DNA of 64,000 nt from Burkholderia sp. SRS-46 (GTDB lineage: Bacteria > Pseudomonadota > Gammaproteobacteria > Burkholderiales > Burkholderiaceae), in the NCBI RefSeq assembly GCF_004343775.1, contig NZ_PTXL01000011.1, forward strand, positions 62,001 to 126,000, in the 5' to 3' direction. This document shows positions 33,238 to 41,331 of the stretch, in pieces (within the stretch, counting starts at the first letter, position 1; every line of letters starts with the position of its first letter). The translations under genes and the position numbers were made by a program. Under the pieces are notes generated by a model. It worked only from the letters and a program-made list of their open reading frames with translations, did not search any database and was not told the DNA's origin.

Positions 33238-35565
33238 TCATTTTTCACGCTGAAGAAAAGCAGGTTCATAATCAATCAATATATCCGTCAGCACAGCAAC
33301 CGACGACAGAAAGACATTCATTCTCGGGGCAAGTCCGTGCAGCACTCCCTTCGAATTCGGGTTACCTGTATTCACTGCGCGCGCAGACTTCTCGAATTCG
33401 ACGCTCTCTCGAAATTCCATACTTGACAATGAAACCCTGCATGACTTGACGCGATAATTGTAATCTGAACACACATTTTGCAAACGCGTCACCAAAAATT
33501 CAGGCAACCTGTCGGCCTCAATATTTATATTATGATTCTCAGGCATCGGTTTGGCGCAACTTACCCAATAAAAACCAGCCGAGTCGCAAGCTCGCGACAA
33601 GTCTGCCTCAAGTGAATCTCGATAGACAGACGGAGCATCACTCCAACCTCGAAACCCTCCATACCTCTTGTAATTTTCTTCATGCGTCAACTGGATTACA
33701 CCCCGACCATACCATGGAGCATACCTTGCATTTTCGCCATCAACCTCGACGGTTTTTGATAAATACGTCGTTTCCTGAATCGCATTTCCAAAAAAATATG
33801 CCGCCCTCAAACCACTCGAGCAAATACCGTACGTTCTCATAGCGGGATTTAGAAAATCTGCGAATCGCGAGGCTCGAGATTTTGCTGTAGTCCAACTCAG
33901 AATTGACGTTGGGTAGATATTTTGACGAACTCCATTTTTTGTTTGATCGATTATTTTCCGCAGCACACACTGTGCGATTTCATTCGCACTTAACCAACCA
34001 CACTTCCTGAAATGCCGAATGAACGCAAGCGGATGGAAGTACCAGAGTTTCTTGCCACCATCGAGCGGCGTCTGGTCCAGAAACTGGAGCTTGCTCAGAA
34101 ATCCCAGGAACTTCTGGTATCCCTGTGGATCGGTGTCGGCCCGACTCCCGAAGAAGCCATCCGGCTCGTTCAGCCCGCTGTAGCGCAAGTCGTTGTTGGC
34201 CGGGTCCCATTCGCTCACCGCATGACACACGAAGCCCTTGAGCGTCGCCCGCGCCTCATCACTCCCCTGCATATAGGACGCCATTTCGTCGTCCAGGGTG
34301 AATTCCGGCGAGCGCTCGCTTAGATACAGCTTCGTGGTGTCCCCAATCATTTCCCGAAACTTATCGATATCCCATAGCCCTGCCGCGTCGAGCGGCGCGT
34401 TCACGTTGTCGACTTTTCTCCAACCCATGAAGGAAGGGAAATTTGCGTCCGACAGCTTCAGGACGGTGCGTCGATTGACGTCGACATACCCCAGCGTGCC
34501 AGCCGTGTCGAAGGGCACCGCGACGTATGTCGCGTGAAAGGCCGCAGGCAGCGTCGGACTGTCCGTGGAAAGAATCCGGCCAAAGCGCAGCAGTTCATAG
34601 CCATCACTCGGACAAGCCTTGTAAAGATCGGTCGCCCGCTGATACAGGTTGTATTCGTAGTCTTCGCAGGGATCGCGAACCGGCTCGGGCGTCAACAGGG
34701 TCAGCTTGCCCTTGCCGTCTGGATCGATCCATGCGCACACATAGCGCTGCCCTTTGTGAAACCATGCCTCGACGTAAAGCGTGCTGTTTGCGCCAAGGGT
34801 ACCGGCTGACTGGGGCGGGAAATAAGGACTGTCATCCTGTCCCGGCGGCGTCGCCACAAACGTCGTTCCACCGGGAATCACAAAATACGTGTGCCCCCAA
34901 TAGTCCTTCGACGTCGACTGAACCGGATGCTGCTCGCCGAGCTGGACCGTGTGTCCCACCTGCTCGAACCATGCGCTGAAATCCTCTTCGGTCATGAAGA
35001 TTTCGAGATGCAGGTGCGAGTAGTCATGGTTGCGGCCCATGTAGCCGAGGATGTCCTTGCGATAGACCTTCTTGCCCTGCCCGGCCTGAACGCCGCCGGT
35101 ATCGATCTCCAGCCATTCGGCGAGTTCCATTGGCGAGCTATTGGCTGGCGCCTCACCCATCCGTGGCCGATCTTGCGCGAGCGTCGCGATGTCCAGCAGA
35201 TGCATGTACAGCGAATAAAACGTAATCGTCCGACCGTCGCCGGTATCGGTCGTGTGTTTGAGCAGCACGAAGCCGTTGTTGCAATTCAGTAGTTGTTTGC
35301 CCAGTGCGTCGCGCTGTCCGTCCGATATGGCTTTCTGGCTAACCCGATAGGCAACGACTTCCCCGTCCGCAATCGCGCGCACGGGTTCGTATAGGTCGTT
35401 CGGCACCAGATGGACACCGCAGTGCCAGCGCCGGTCAAATGCGATCGGGTAGAGGCCGTGATGTGAAAGTTCGAACGTGTCCACGGCATCCATCATCGGA
35501 TCGGTCACGGCCGGGTTGCTGGAGGTCAAACCTGCCGTCGGCAGGAACGGGGGGCTGATGATCAT
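33238..35565 (-). CDS. Two-domain peptidoglycan hydrolase, type VI effector (M23-like + GH19/lysozyme-like)
   Basis: A 775-residue protein without signal peptide, directly behind vgrG (3-bp gap), hence probably delivered by it. The N-terminal part is M23 metallopeptidase-like: HCGVHL (His48, with His52 where the usual zinc-binding Asp stands), ADGEVVAY, YMHL (His122) and HLHLE (His184/His186). A middle region of about 300 residues has no clear family. The C-terminal part (about 560-690) looks like a GH19/lysozyme-type glycosidase: GNAIQETTYLSK with probable catalytic Glu598, then YGRGVIQLTHEENYKRYGGF. Cutting both peptide and glycan bonds in one effector is known for TseP of Aeromonas; family identity with TseP is not claimed. 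GC content falls within the last third of the gene. Confidence 0.8.
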   Translation of the reverse strand: MIISPPFLPTAGLTSSNPAVTDPMMDAVDTFELSHHGLYPIAFDRRWHCGVHLVPNDLYEPVRAIADGEVVAYRVSQKAISDGQRDALGKQLLNCNNGFVLLKHTTDTGDGRTITFYSLYMHLLDIATLAQDRPRMGEAPANSSPMELAEWLEIDTGGVQAGQGKKVYRKDILGYMGRNHDYSHLHLEIFMTEEDFSAWFEQVGHTVQLGEQHPVQSTSKDYWGHTYFVIPGGTTFVATPPGQDDSPYFPPQSAGTLGANSTLYVEAWFHKGQRYVCAWIDPDGKGKLTLLTPEPVRDPCEDYEYNLYQRATDLYKACPSDGYELLRFGRILSTDSPTLPAAFHATYVAVPFDTAGTLGYVDVNRRTVLKLSDANFPSFMGWRKVDNVNAPLDAAGLWDIDKFREMIGDTTKLYLSERSPEFTLDDEMASYMQGSDEARATLKGFVCHAVSEWDPANNDLRYSGLNEPDGFFGSRADTDPQGYQKFLGFLSKLQFLDQTPLDGGKKLWYFHPLAFIRHFRKCGWLSANEIAQCVLRKIIDQTKNGVRQNIYPTSILSWTTAKSRASRFADFLNPAMRTYGICSSGLRAAYFFGNAIQETTYLSKTVEVDGENARYAPWYGRGVIQLTHEENYKRYGGFRGWSDAPSVYRDSLEADLSRACDSAGFYWVSCAKPMPENHNINIEADRLPEFLVTRLQNVCSDYNYRVKSCRVSLSSMEFRESVEFEKSARAVNTGNPNSKGVLHGLAPRMNVFLSSVAVLTDILIDYEPAFLQREK

Positions 35566-35568
35566 GAT

Positions 35569-37920
35569 TTATCGCGATGCAACGAATTGGTCGGAAGTCA
35601 TCAGGGTGCTTTTGGGGAGGGCTGGCAGCGGGAAATTCGCGTTCCCCGGCCCCTGAAACACAAACGCTCCCGCCTTGATCTTGAACACCCCCTGACCGAT
35701 GAACTCGAACGTGCCGTCCTCGATCTTCAACGCCGCGCCACCGCTGGCCAGCACGATCTTCTTGCGCGCCACCACCAGCACATCCTCGTCCGCGCTCGCC
35801 AGCCGAAGTTGCTTGGACGCCGCCAGATCCATCGCGTCGGTATGAGCGGCAATTTCGACCTTCCCCTTTGCCGCGAAAATTTTCAGCCCAAGCTTGTGCG
35901 CACACAGCGAGATCAGTTCGCCCGCAGCCACCGTGAACCGCTTGAGCGCGCTCACGTCCGCATGCTTCCCGGCGGTCACGATCACGTTCTCGCCGGCCGC
36001 ATGCTGGATCGACTTCGGCGTCGCCAGCGCGATGCCGGCCGGCGCACTCGCAAGCAGCCCCGCTCCTTTGAGCTGGTCGAGCACGTCCATCAGGCTCGCC
36101 TGCGTCGCCTTGTCGGCCGGCTGCGCCTTCGCTTGCACCGTCGCATCGACGAGCGCGGTGACCCGTTGCAAAGCGGTTCGCAGCTCCGTGATCGCCGCCT
36201 GCATCTCAAGATGCGGCGCGTTCGGCACGCATGGGTCGGCCGACCAGAACAGCCCCTTCGGCGCGCGAAACGTCCCCCACGCCTGCGCGGTCAATTCGAA
36301 GCCTTCGCCGCGCTTCTTCTTGTCGCCGTCGACCAGATAGCCCATGTTGAGTGCGGTCTTCCCGAAGACCGTCGCCAGCCGAATGCCCTCGTGCTCCTTC
36401 AGGTCTTCGAAGCGCAGCTTGTTGCCGAGCAGCGGCGAGCGAAACACGGCGCGGCTGTACCAGCCTTCCTTGCCGTGCACGAGATCCCGACGCGCATAGT
36501 CATGAACCGCTCCCGCGATCAGCAATCGATCGCAATTCCCATGGGTCGCGATAACACGCACCTCGGTTTGGGGCAGCAAAGGTATGTGCAGCCCGCCCTG
36601 ATACGACGCGGATGGCCGCAGCAGGCGCAGCGGCATGCTGTTCGTGCCGCGCTTGCCGCTGTGCCGCGTGAACAGGAACCTCACCCGGTAGCGGCCGTAT
36701 TCGTCCATCCACGCATACGGCTCGTCGTCTCCGGACTCCACGATGCCGATCAGCGTTCCGGTGATCCAGCGCCAATGCTGCTGGGGATCGTATTCGGGCC
36801 GGTATGTCAGGTGGGCGGGGATCGCCTCGAACGTGTTGGTCACCGACTGGCCGCGCCCGCCCGTCGTGACGACCTTCGTGATCACCATGCCGTGCGGCGC
36901 TTCAGGTATCGTGTCGTTCGTCACGCGCACGACCATGCCGGGCGTCATGCCGATGACGTTGCTCTTGCCCGAGATCCGGGTCTGGCGCGCGATCAGCTCG
37001 TCGCGCCGCGCATCGGCCAGCGCCTGCCCCTCTTCGGCAGTATGAAAATGCTCGATGCTGCGATTGACGCTGCCGAACACCGAACGGTCATCGCGCGCCA
37101 CAATCGATTCGACCTGCAGCGGATCGTCCGGCCGGCGGTAGTTGTGGTCCCACTCGCGCACGGTCTGCGGCACCAGTGCACGCGTGACGTGCAGTTCCAG
37201 GATCGCCTCGTGCCAGTTGACGAGCCCCGAATGCGGCAGCAGCGGCACCTCCAGCGCACGCATGTAGCCGCGCGGCGTGTTGCCGAACACGAGCGTGTCG
37301 CGCTGCGGCGCGTTCTTTCTCTTCGCCTGCCTGAAGTAGTAGTAAACGCCCGCGCGCCGGGCATGCCTGTCGATGAAGCGGGCCGCGCTCTCCTCGTACA
37401 TCACGGTCTGCTCGAATTTCCCGTCGAGGCCCTCCAGCTCGAACTCGACGTCGTACGATTCGAACAGGTCGCGATCAACAATCACGTCGGTCAGCAACTC
37501 GCGAAACGAGCGGTCCAGGAACACTGCGGAGTCGTGTACTTGATCGAGCAGCGCCAGGCGTGGTTTCAGATGCAACTGGTACGTCGCTTCATCACGCGTG
37601 GTCTTCATCCGCGTCCACTGCGTCACGACACCGTGTACGGTACGCGCCTCGTGCAGCACGGGCTCGATCAATCCCGGCATCGACGGCACCGACGCGTGCT
37701 CCTCGATCGTGAAAACCGTCGGCCGGCCAACCACCACGGCGCCGTCGATGTGCTTGTCCATCGACGTCACGACGATGTCGGCCAGGAACGGCGCGTTCAT
37801 TTCTTCGCTGAGGGAAAACGAAAGGACGGAAACCGGCGACTGCAGCGTCGCGATCTCGAGATGGAAGGGCTGAGTGACGATCGCGCTCGGGTGCTCGAGC
37901 ACATCCTGGATGGTTCGCAT
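35569..37920 (-). CDS. vgrG: Type VI secretion spike protein VgrG
   Basis: A 783-residue spike protein. The gp27-like base (residues about 15-400) has YQLHLKPRLALLDQVHDSAV, the gp5-like OB/needle part has WMDEYGRYRVRFLF and PLLPQTEVRVI, and a DUF2345 beta-helix follows (LKGAGLLASAPAGIALATPK; CAHKLGLKIFAAKGKVEIAA) with a short C-terminal tail ending near SDQFVASR that may hold the cargo. ATG at 37918-37920 is taken; GTG at 37945-37947 in frame is an alternative, and neither has a strong ribosome site. It leads the minus-strand island. Confidence 0.93.
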   Translation of the reverse strand: MRTIQDVLEHPSAIVTQPFHLEIATLQSPVSVLSFSLSEEMNAPFLADIVVTSMDKHIDGAVVVGRPTVFTIEEHASVPSMPGLIEPVLHEARTVHGVVTQWTRMKTTRDEATYQLHLKPRLALLDQVHDSAVFLDRSFRELLTDVIVDRDLFESYDVEFELEGLDGKFEQTVMYEESAARFIDRHARRAGVYYYFRQAKRKNAPQRDTLVFGNTPRGYMRALEVPLLPHSGLVNWHEAILELHVTRALVPQTVREWDHNYRRPDDPLQVESIVARDDRSVFGSVNRSIEHFHTAEEGQALADARRDELIARQTRISGKSNVIGMTPGMVVRVTNDTIPEAPHGMVITKVVTTGGRGQSVTNTFEAIPAHLTYRPEYDPQQHWRWITGTLIGIVESGDDEPYAWMDEYGRYRVRFLFTRHSGKRGTNSMPLRLLRPSASYQGGLHIPLLPQTEVRVIATHGNCDRLLIAGAVHDYARRDLVHGKEGWYSRAVFRSPLLGNKLRFEDLKEHEGIRLATVFGKTALNMGYLVDGDKKKRGEGFELTAQAWGTFRAPKGLFWSADPCVPNAPHLEMQAAITELRTALQRVTALVDATVQAKAQPADKATQASLMDVLDQLKGAGLLASAPAGIALATPKSIQHAAGENVIVTAGKHADVSALKRFTVAAGELISLCAHKLGLKIFAAKGKVEIAAHTDAMDLAASKQLRLASADEDVLVVARKKIVLASGGAALKIEDGTFEFIGQGVFKIKAGAFVFQGPGNANFPLPALPKSTLMTSDQFVASR

Positions 37921-37947
37921 GGCCGCCGTTGTGTGAAGAGATTGCAC

Positions 37948-38260
37948 ACCGGCACGATCACCCGCGCTGATTCTGGGGACACGATGCCGTCAGAACGCAC
38001 GAGTAGAACAAATCACCCGCCCTATATCCATCAGACGAATCTGAAAATTGGAGACCAATTCAATGAAGCACTGCCAAACGCCAAGCGGCAGGCTATCGAA
38101 GACGGTTGATCATCCGTCGGATGATCATCGGCTTGGAAGAAGCAGGAATCCGCACCCTGAAGCAGATGCGCGACGGCCCGTTCGCGGCGCTGACAACGGC
38201 CGCTGCATGAAGTGAAGTGAGAGGTATGCGATACCCAACCGGGCACTGCAAACGAAAAGC
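37948..38260. other. Region between vgrG and porin gene with a possible gene remnant
   Basis: About 310 bp. The first 80 bp probably hold the vgrG promoter. From 38033 to 38210 on the plus strand a short coding-like sequence seems broken by a frameshift: one frame reads NLKIGDQFNEALPNAKRQAI then stops, and a shifted frame continues MIIGLEEAGIRTLKQMRDGP to a TGA near 38210. I do not recognise the family. It may be the debris of a small gene. Confidence 0.35.
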
Positions 38261-38285
38261 GGCACGGACATCAACCGTCCGTGCC
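38256..38285 (-). terminator. Rho-independent terminator of the porin gene
   Basis: GGCACGGAC (38261-38269) and GTCCGTGCC (38277-38285) form a 9-bp perfect stem with a 7-nt loop; on the minus strand GCTTTTCGTTT follows. It lies 14 bp after the porin stop codon. Confidence 0.85.
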
Positions 38286-38298
38286 GTGCATTCCATCG

Positions 38299-39402
38299 TC
38301 AGAACGTATGCATCATCCCCGCATACGCCCCCGTCTGCGACTCGCCCGCCATCGGGCTCGTATTAGGCGTCGCATCACGCGGCGTCGCCAGCAGCGAGAA
38401 ATTCGAATTGCCGCCGTTGCGCACATACGCGACGGTGCCGTACAGGAACGTGCGCTTCGACAGGTTGTACGTCGTGCCAAGCACGTACATCATCGCGTGG
38501 CCCGACGGATCGTGCGACGCGTCGGCGTTACCGTCGCCGACCTTCACGTAGTAGCCGCCGCCCGTCACCGCCCATTGCGGATTCGCGGTCCAGGTCGCGC
38601 CGAGCCAGTAATGATCGGCGCGATCGGGAACGCCGGCGGGACTGTCCGGCGCCTGGTAATGCGTATACGCGCCCTGGATCTTGAACTGCGACACCTTCAC
38701 GTTCGCGCCGACGAAGTATTCGCGCGAGCTCGAGAAAATGTTGCTGAACTTGCCGTTGCGGTCGCGCAGCTCGTCGTACATCCCGCGCACGTCGAGCAAC
38801 GGCGAATGGTACGAGATCATGATCCCGTCCGAGCGGCCGAAGTCGTCCGCCGCGCCATAGTTGAAGCCGCGCGACTGGTTGCCGAACGCGTACTGCGCCT
38901 GCACATCGAACCCGCCGATCACCGGGCTGTGATACTCGACGTTGTTGCTGGTCTGCTGCCAGTTGCGGCCGCGCACCAGCGAAGCCGACGAAAACGCCTG
39001 CTGCACGAACGGATCGAATTCCCACACGCCGTCGCTGTCGATGAACAGGTTGCGGCCGGCCTGCAGCTGGCCCCACGTGTCGCTCTTCAGGCCGACGAAC
39101 GCGCGCCGCGACCACATCCGGCCGCCGCCCGTCGTGCCGTTCATCACCTGGAACGCGGTCTCCAGGTTGAACACCGTCGACAGCCCGCCGCCGAGATCCT
39201 CGAAGCCCTTCAGGCCGAACATGCTGGTGCCCCAATCGCCGCCCTCCGCGCTCCAGCGGGTCGAACTGCCGTTCGGCGTCGCGATATGGTTCAGGTATTC
39301 GACGCCGGCGTCGATCCGTCCGTACAGCGTCACGCTCGTCTGCGCGAGCGCGGCCGCCGGCGCGGCCAGCGCCATCAGCCATGCGATATGTTTGACTTGC
39401 AA
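38299..39402 (-). CDS. General porin (Gram-negative OmpC/OpcP-type)
   Basis: A 367-residue trimeric outer-membrane porin of the beta-proteobacterial type. The signal peptide (VKHIAWLMALAAPAAALAQ, cleaved after ALA) is followed by the standard first strand SVTLYGRIDAGVEYLNHI, the ..GLKGFEDLGGGLSTVFNLE segment, RRAFVGLKSDTWGQLQAGR, and a C-terminus ending in phenylalanine (GMMHTF), the outer-membrane assembly signal. Start is TTG at 39400-39402 preceded by GAGGGGG; an upstream start in the same frame would push the signal peptide 35 residues in. It has its own terminator. The substrate preference is not readable. Confidence 0.92.
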   Translation of the reverse strand: MQVKHIAWLMALAAPAAALAQTSVTLYGRIDAGVEYLNHIATPNGSSTRWSAEGGDWGTSMFGLKGFEDLGGGLSTVFNLETAFQVMNGTTGGGRMWSRRAFVGLKSDTWGQLQAGRNLFIDSDGVWEFDPFVQQAFSSASLVRGRNWQQTSNNVEYHSPVIGGFDVQAQYAFGNQSRGFNYGAADDFGRSDGIMISYHSPLLDVRGMYDELRDRNGKFSNIFSSSREYFVGANVKVSQFKIQGAYTHYQAPDSPAGVPDRADHYWLGATWTANPQWAVTGGGYYVKVGDGNADASHDPSGHAMMYVLGTTYNLSKRTFLYGTVAYVRNGGNSNFSLLATPRDATPNTSPMAGESQTGAYAGMMHTF

Positions 39403-39457
39403 GGTATTGCCCCCTCGATATCCTGATCGTCGACGCGCGCCCCATGCGCGCGCCCGG

Positions 39458-39877
39458 TCAGCCGCGATCGATCGAAAAGCGTCCGGGCCCGGCCGCGCAA
39501 AGCGCAAGCAGGCCGCCGGCGATCGCGAAGTTCTTGTAGAAATGAATCATGTTGTCCATCTGCTCGGCGCCCGTCATCGTCCAGAAATGATGGCCGATGA
39601 ACGCGGTGGCGATCGTGTAGAGCGCCAGCAGCAGCGCGAGCGGGCGCGTGTAGAAGCCGACCAGCAGCGCGATGCCGACGACCAGTTCCATCACGACGGC
39701 GATCGCGGCCGAGATCATCGGCGCGGGTGCGCCCTCGCTGCCCATGAATGCGATCGTGCCGGAGAAATGCATGATCTTCTGCCAGCCGAACAGGATGAAC
39801 AGGATCACGGTCAGGATGCGGGCCAGCAGCAGCAGCACGTCGCGCTGGGGTGCGAGAAAGGATTGTGTCGGTGTCAT
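39458..39877 (-). CDS. DoxX-family membrane protein
   Basis: A 139-residue protein with four membrane helices, DoxX/DoxD-like fold: LLLLARILTVILFILFGWQK, then SGTIAFMGSEGAPAPMISAA, ELVVGIALLVGFYTRPLALL and GGLLALCAAGPG. The family is often linked to thiol or redox stress and to quinone-linked oxidoreductases; its place between a porin and the glucose dehydrogenase operon suggests an envelope redox role but proves nothing. ATG at 39875-39877 chosen because longer versions start in non-hydrophobic intergenic DNA. Confidence 0.85.
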   Translation of the reverse strand: MTPTQSFLAPQRDVLLLLARILTVILFILFGWQKIMHFSGTIAFMGSEGAPAPMISAAIAVVMELVVGIALLVGFYTRPLALLLALYTIATAFIGHHFWTMTGAEQMDNMIHFYKNFAIAGGLLALCAAGPGRFSIDRG

Positions 39878-40051
39878 GGTGTCGCTCAACGAAAGCGATG
39901 CGCGGGGTTCGCGCACCGGCGTGTCAATGAATCGGGACGGGCAGCGGCGTACGCCGCCCGCCCCGCTCTGCAACCACCTTGCATCGGGCGCCGCCCGATG
40001 TGCCGCGCGCCCTCCTCTCGAGAAAGTTCGCGTCCCGCCGTCTCGCGCCGC

Positions 40052-41329
40052 TCAGCGCAGCTTCGCGACGTCCTGCTCGGTCACCTTCGCGGCCGGATTG
40101 CCGAACTGCCCGGTCAGGTAGTTCGCGAGCGCGGCGATCTGCGCATCCGACAGCTCGTGGCGGAACGCCGGCATCCCGACGTCCTCGCTGCCGGCCTTGC
40201 GCTGCACGCCGTTCAGGATCACCTGCACGAGGTTGGTCGGATTCGGCGCGCCCACCGTCGAATTGTGGAACAGCGACGGATAGTAGCCGTCCGGCGTGCC
40301 CTTGCCCTGCATCTGGTGGCAGCTCGCGCAGTTGCCGAGATACAGGCGCGCGGCGTCGATGCCCGACGATGCGAGCGCCACGCCGCGCAACCGCAGGCCG
40401 TCCTCGGCGGGCTTGCCCCACGCGGAACGCGATTGCTTCGCGCTGCTGTCGGCAACGGCCGGCACGGTGCGGACATACGTCGCGATCGCACCGATATCCG
40501 CGTCACTCATCTTCGAGAAGCTGTGCTCGACCGCCTCGGCCATCGGCCCGGCCGCCTGCGCGACGCCCGGCACGCTGCCGGTGCGCAGGTACTGGACGAG
40601 CTGCTGCTGCGTCCAGCCGCCGATCCCCGCGTTCGCGTCCGACGTGATGTTGTAGCCGTCCCAGCCCGCGAGCACCGAACCCGCGAGGAAGCTGCCGCCC
40701 GCCTCGTCGAGCGACTTCTCCTGCATCGCGATGCCGCGCGGCGTGTGGCACGTGCTGCAGTGCGCGAGGCCCTGCACGAGGTACGCGCCGCGGTTCCACT
40801 CGGCGCTCTGTGTCGGCTTCGGCTCGTACGCGCCGTCCTTCAGGAACAGCCAGTTCCAGATCTTCAGCGGCCAGCGCATGCTAAGCAGCGCGGGGATCTC
40901 GTTCTTCGGCGGCGCCTGCTTGACGGGTTCCACGCCGTGCATGAAGTACGCATACAGCGCCTTCACGTCGTCGTCGTCGACCTTCGCGTACGACACGTAC
41001 GGCATCGCCGGATACAGGTTGTCGCCGTTCTTCGACACGCCGTGGCGCATCGCGCGCTCGAAGTCGTCGTAGGTCCAGTTGCCGATGCCGGTGTCCGCGT
41101 CGGGCGTGATGTTGCTCGTGTAGATCTTGCCGAGCAACGGCACCGGCATGCCGAGGCCGCCGGCGAACGGCTTGCCTCCCTTCACGGTGTGGCAGGCCAT
41201 GCAGTCGCCGGCCACCGCGAGATATTCGCCGCGCTTGACGAGCGCCGCGTCGGCCGGATCGGCCGCGCGGGCCAGGCCCGGCAACGCAAGGCAGCCGGCC
41301 AGGAGGAAGGAGAGAGATGGTTTCAGCAC
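40052..41329 (-). CDS. Tri-haem cytochrome c subunit of FAD glucose dehydrogenase
   Basis: A 425-residue electron-transfer subunit with signal peptide (LSFLLAGCLALPGLARAADP) and three haem c motifs: CMACH (about residue 42), CSTCH (about 190) and CASCH (about 325), each with a later Met ligand (for example GMPVPLLG, GMPAFRHEL). It takes electrons from the flavin subunit and passes them to ubiquinone in the membrane. It matches the beta subunit of the B. cepacia FAD glucose dehydrogenase and gluconate/alcohol dehydrogenase cytochromes. Translation starts at GTG 41329, two bases after the stop of the flavoprotein gene, with AAGGAAG upstream. Confidence 0.92.
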   Translation of the reverse strand: MLKPSLSFLLAGCLALPGLARAADPADAALVKRGEYLAVAGDCMACHTVKGGKPFAGGLGMPVPLLGKIYTSNITPDADTGIGNWTYDDFERAMRHGVSKNGDNLYPAMPYVSYAKVDDDDVKALYAYFMHGVEPVKQAPPKNEIPALLSMRWPLKIWNWLFLKDGAYEPKPTQSAEWNRGAYLVQGLAHCSTCHTPRGIAMQEKSLDEAGGSFLAGSVLAGWDGYNITSDANAGIGGWTQQQLVQYLRTGSVPGVAQAAGPMAEAVEHSFSKMSDADIGAIATYVRTVPAVADSSAKQSRSAWGKPAEDGLRLRGVALASSGIDAARLYLGNCASCHQMQGKGTPDGYYPSLFHNSTVGAPNPTNLVQVILNGVQRKAGSEDVGMPAFRHELSDAQIAALANYLTGQFGNPAAKVTEQDVAKLR

Positions 41330-41331
41330 GG

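Noticed and set aside
30950..33240. Insertion sequence in the AT-rich block
   Set aside because: No transposase motifs, terminal inverted repeats or target duplication could be seen.
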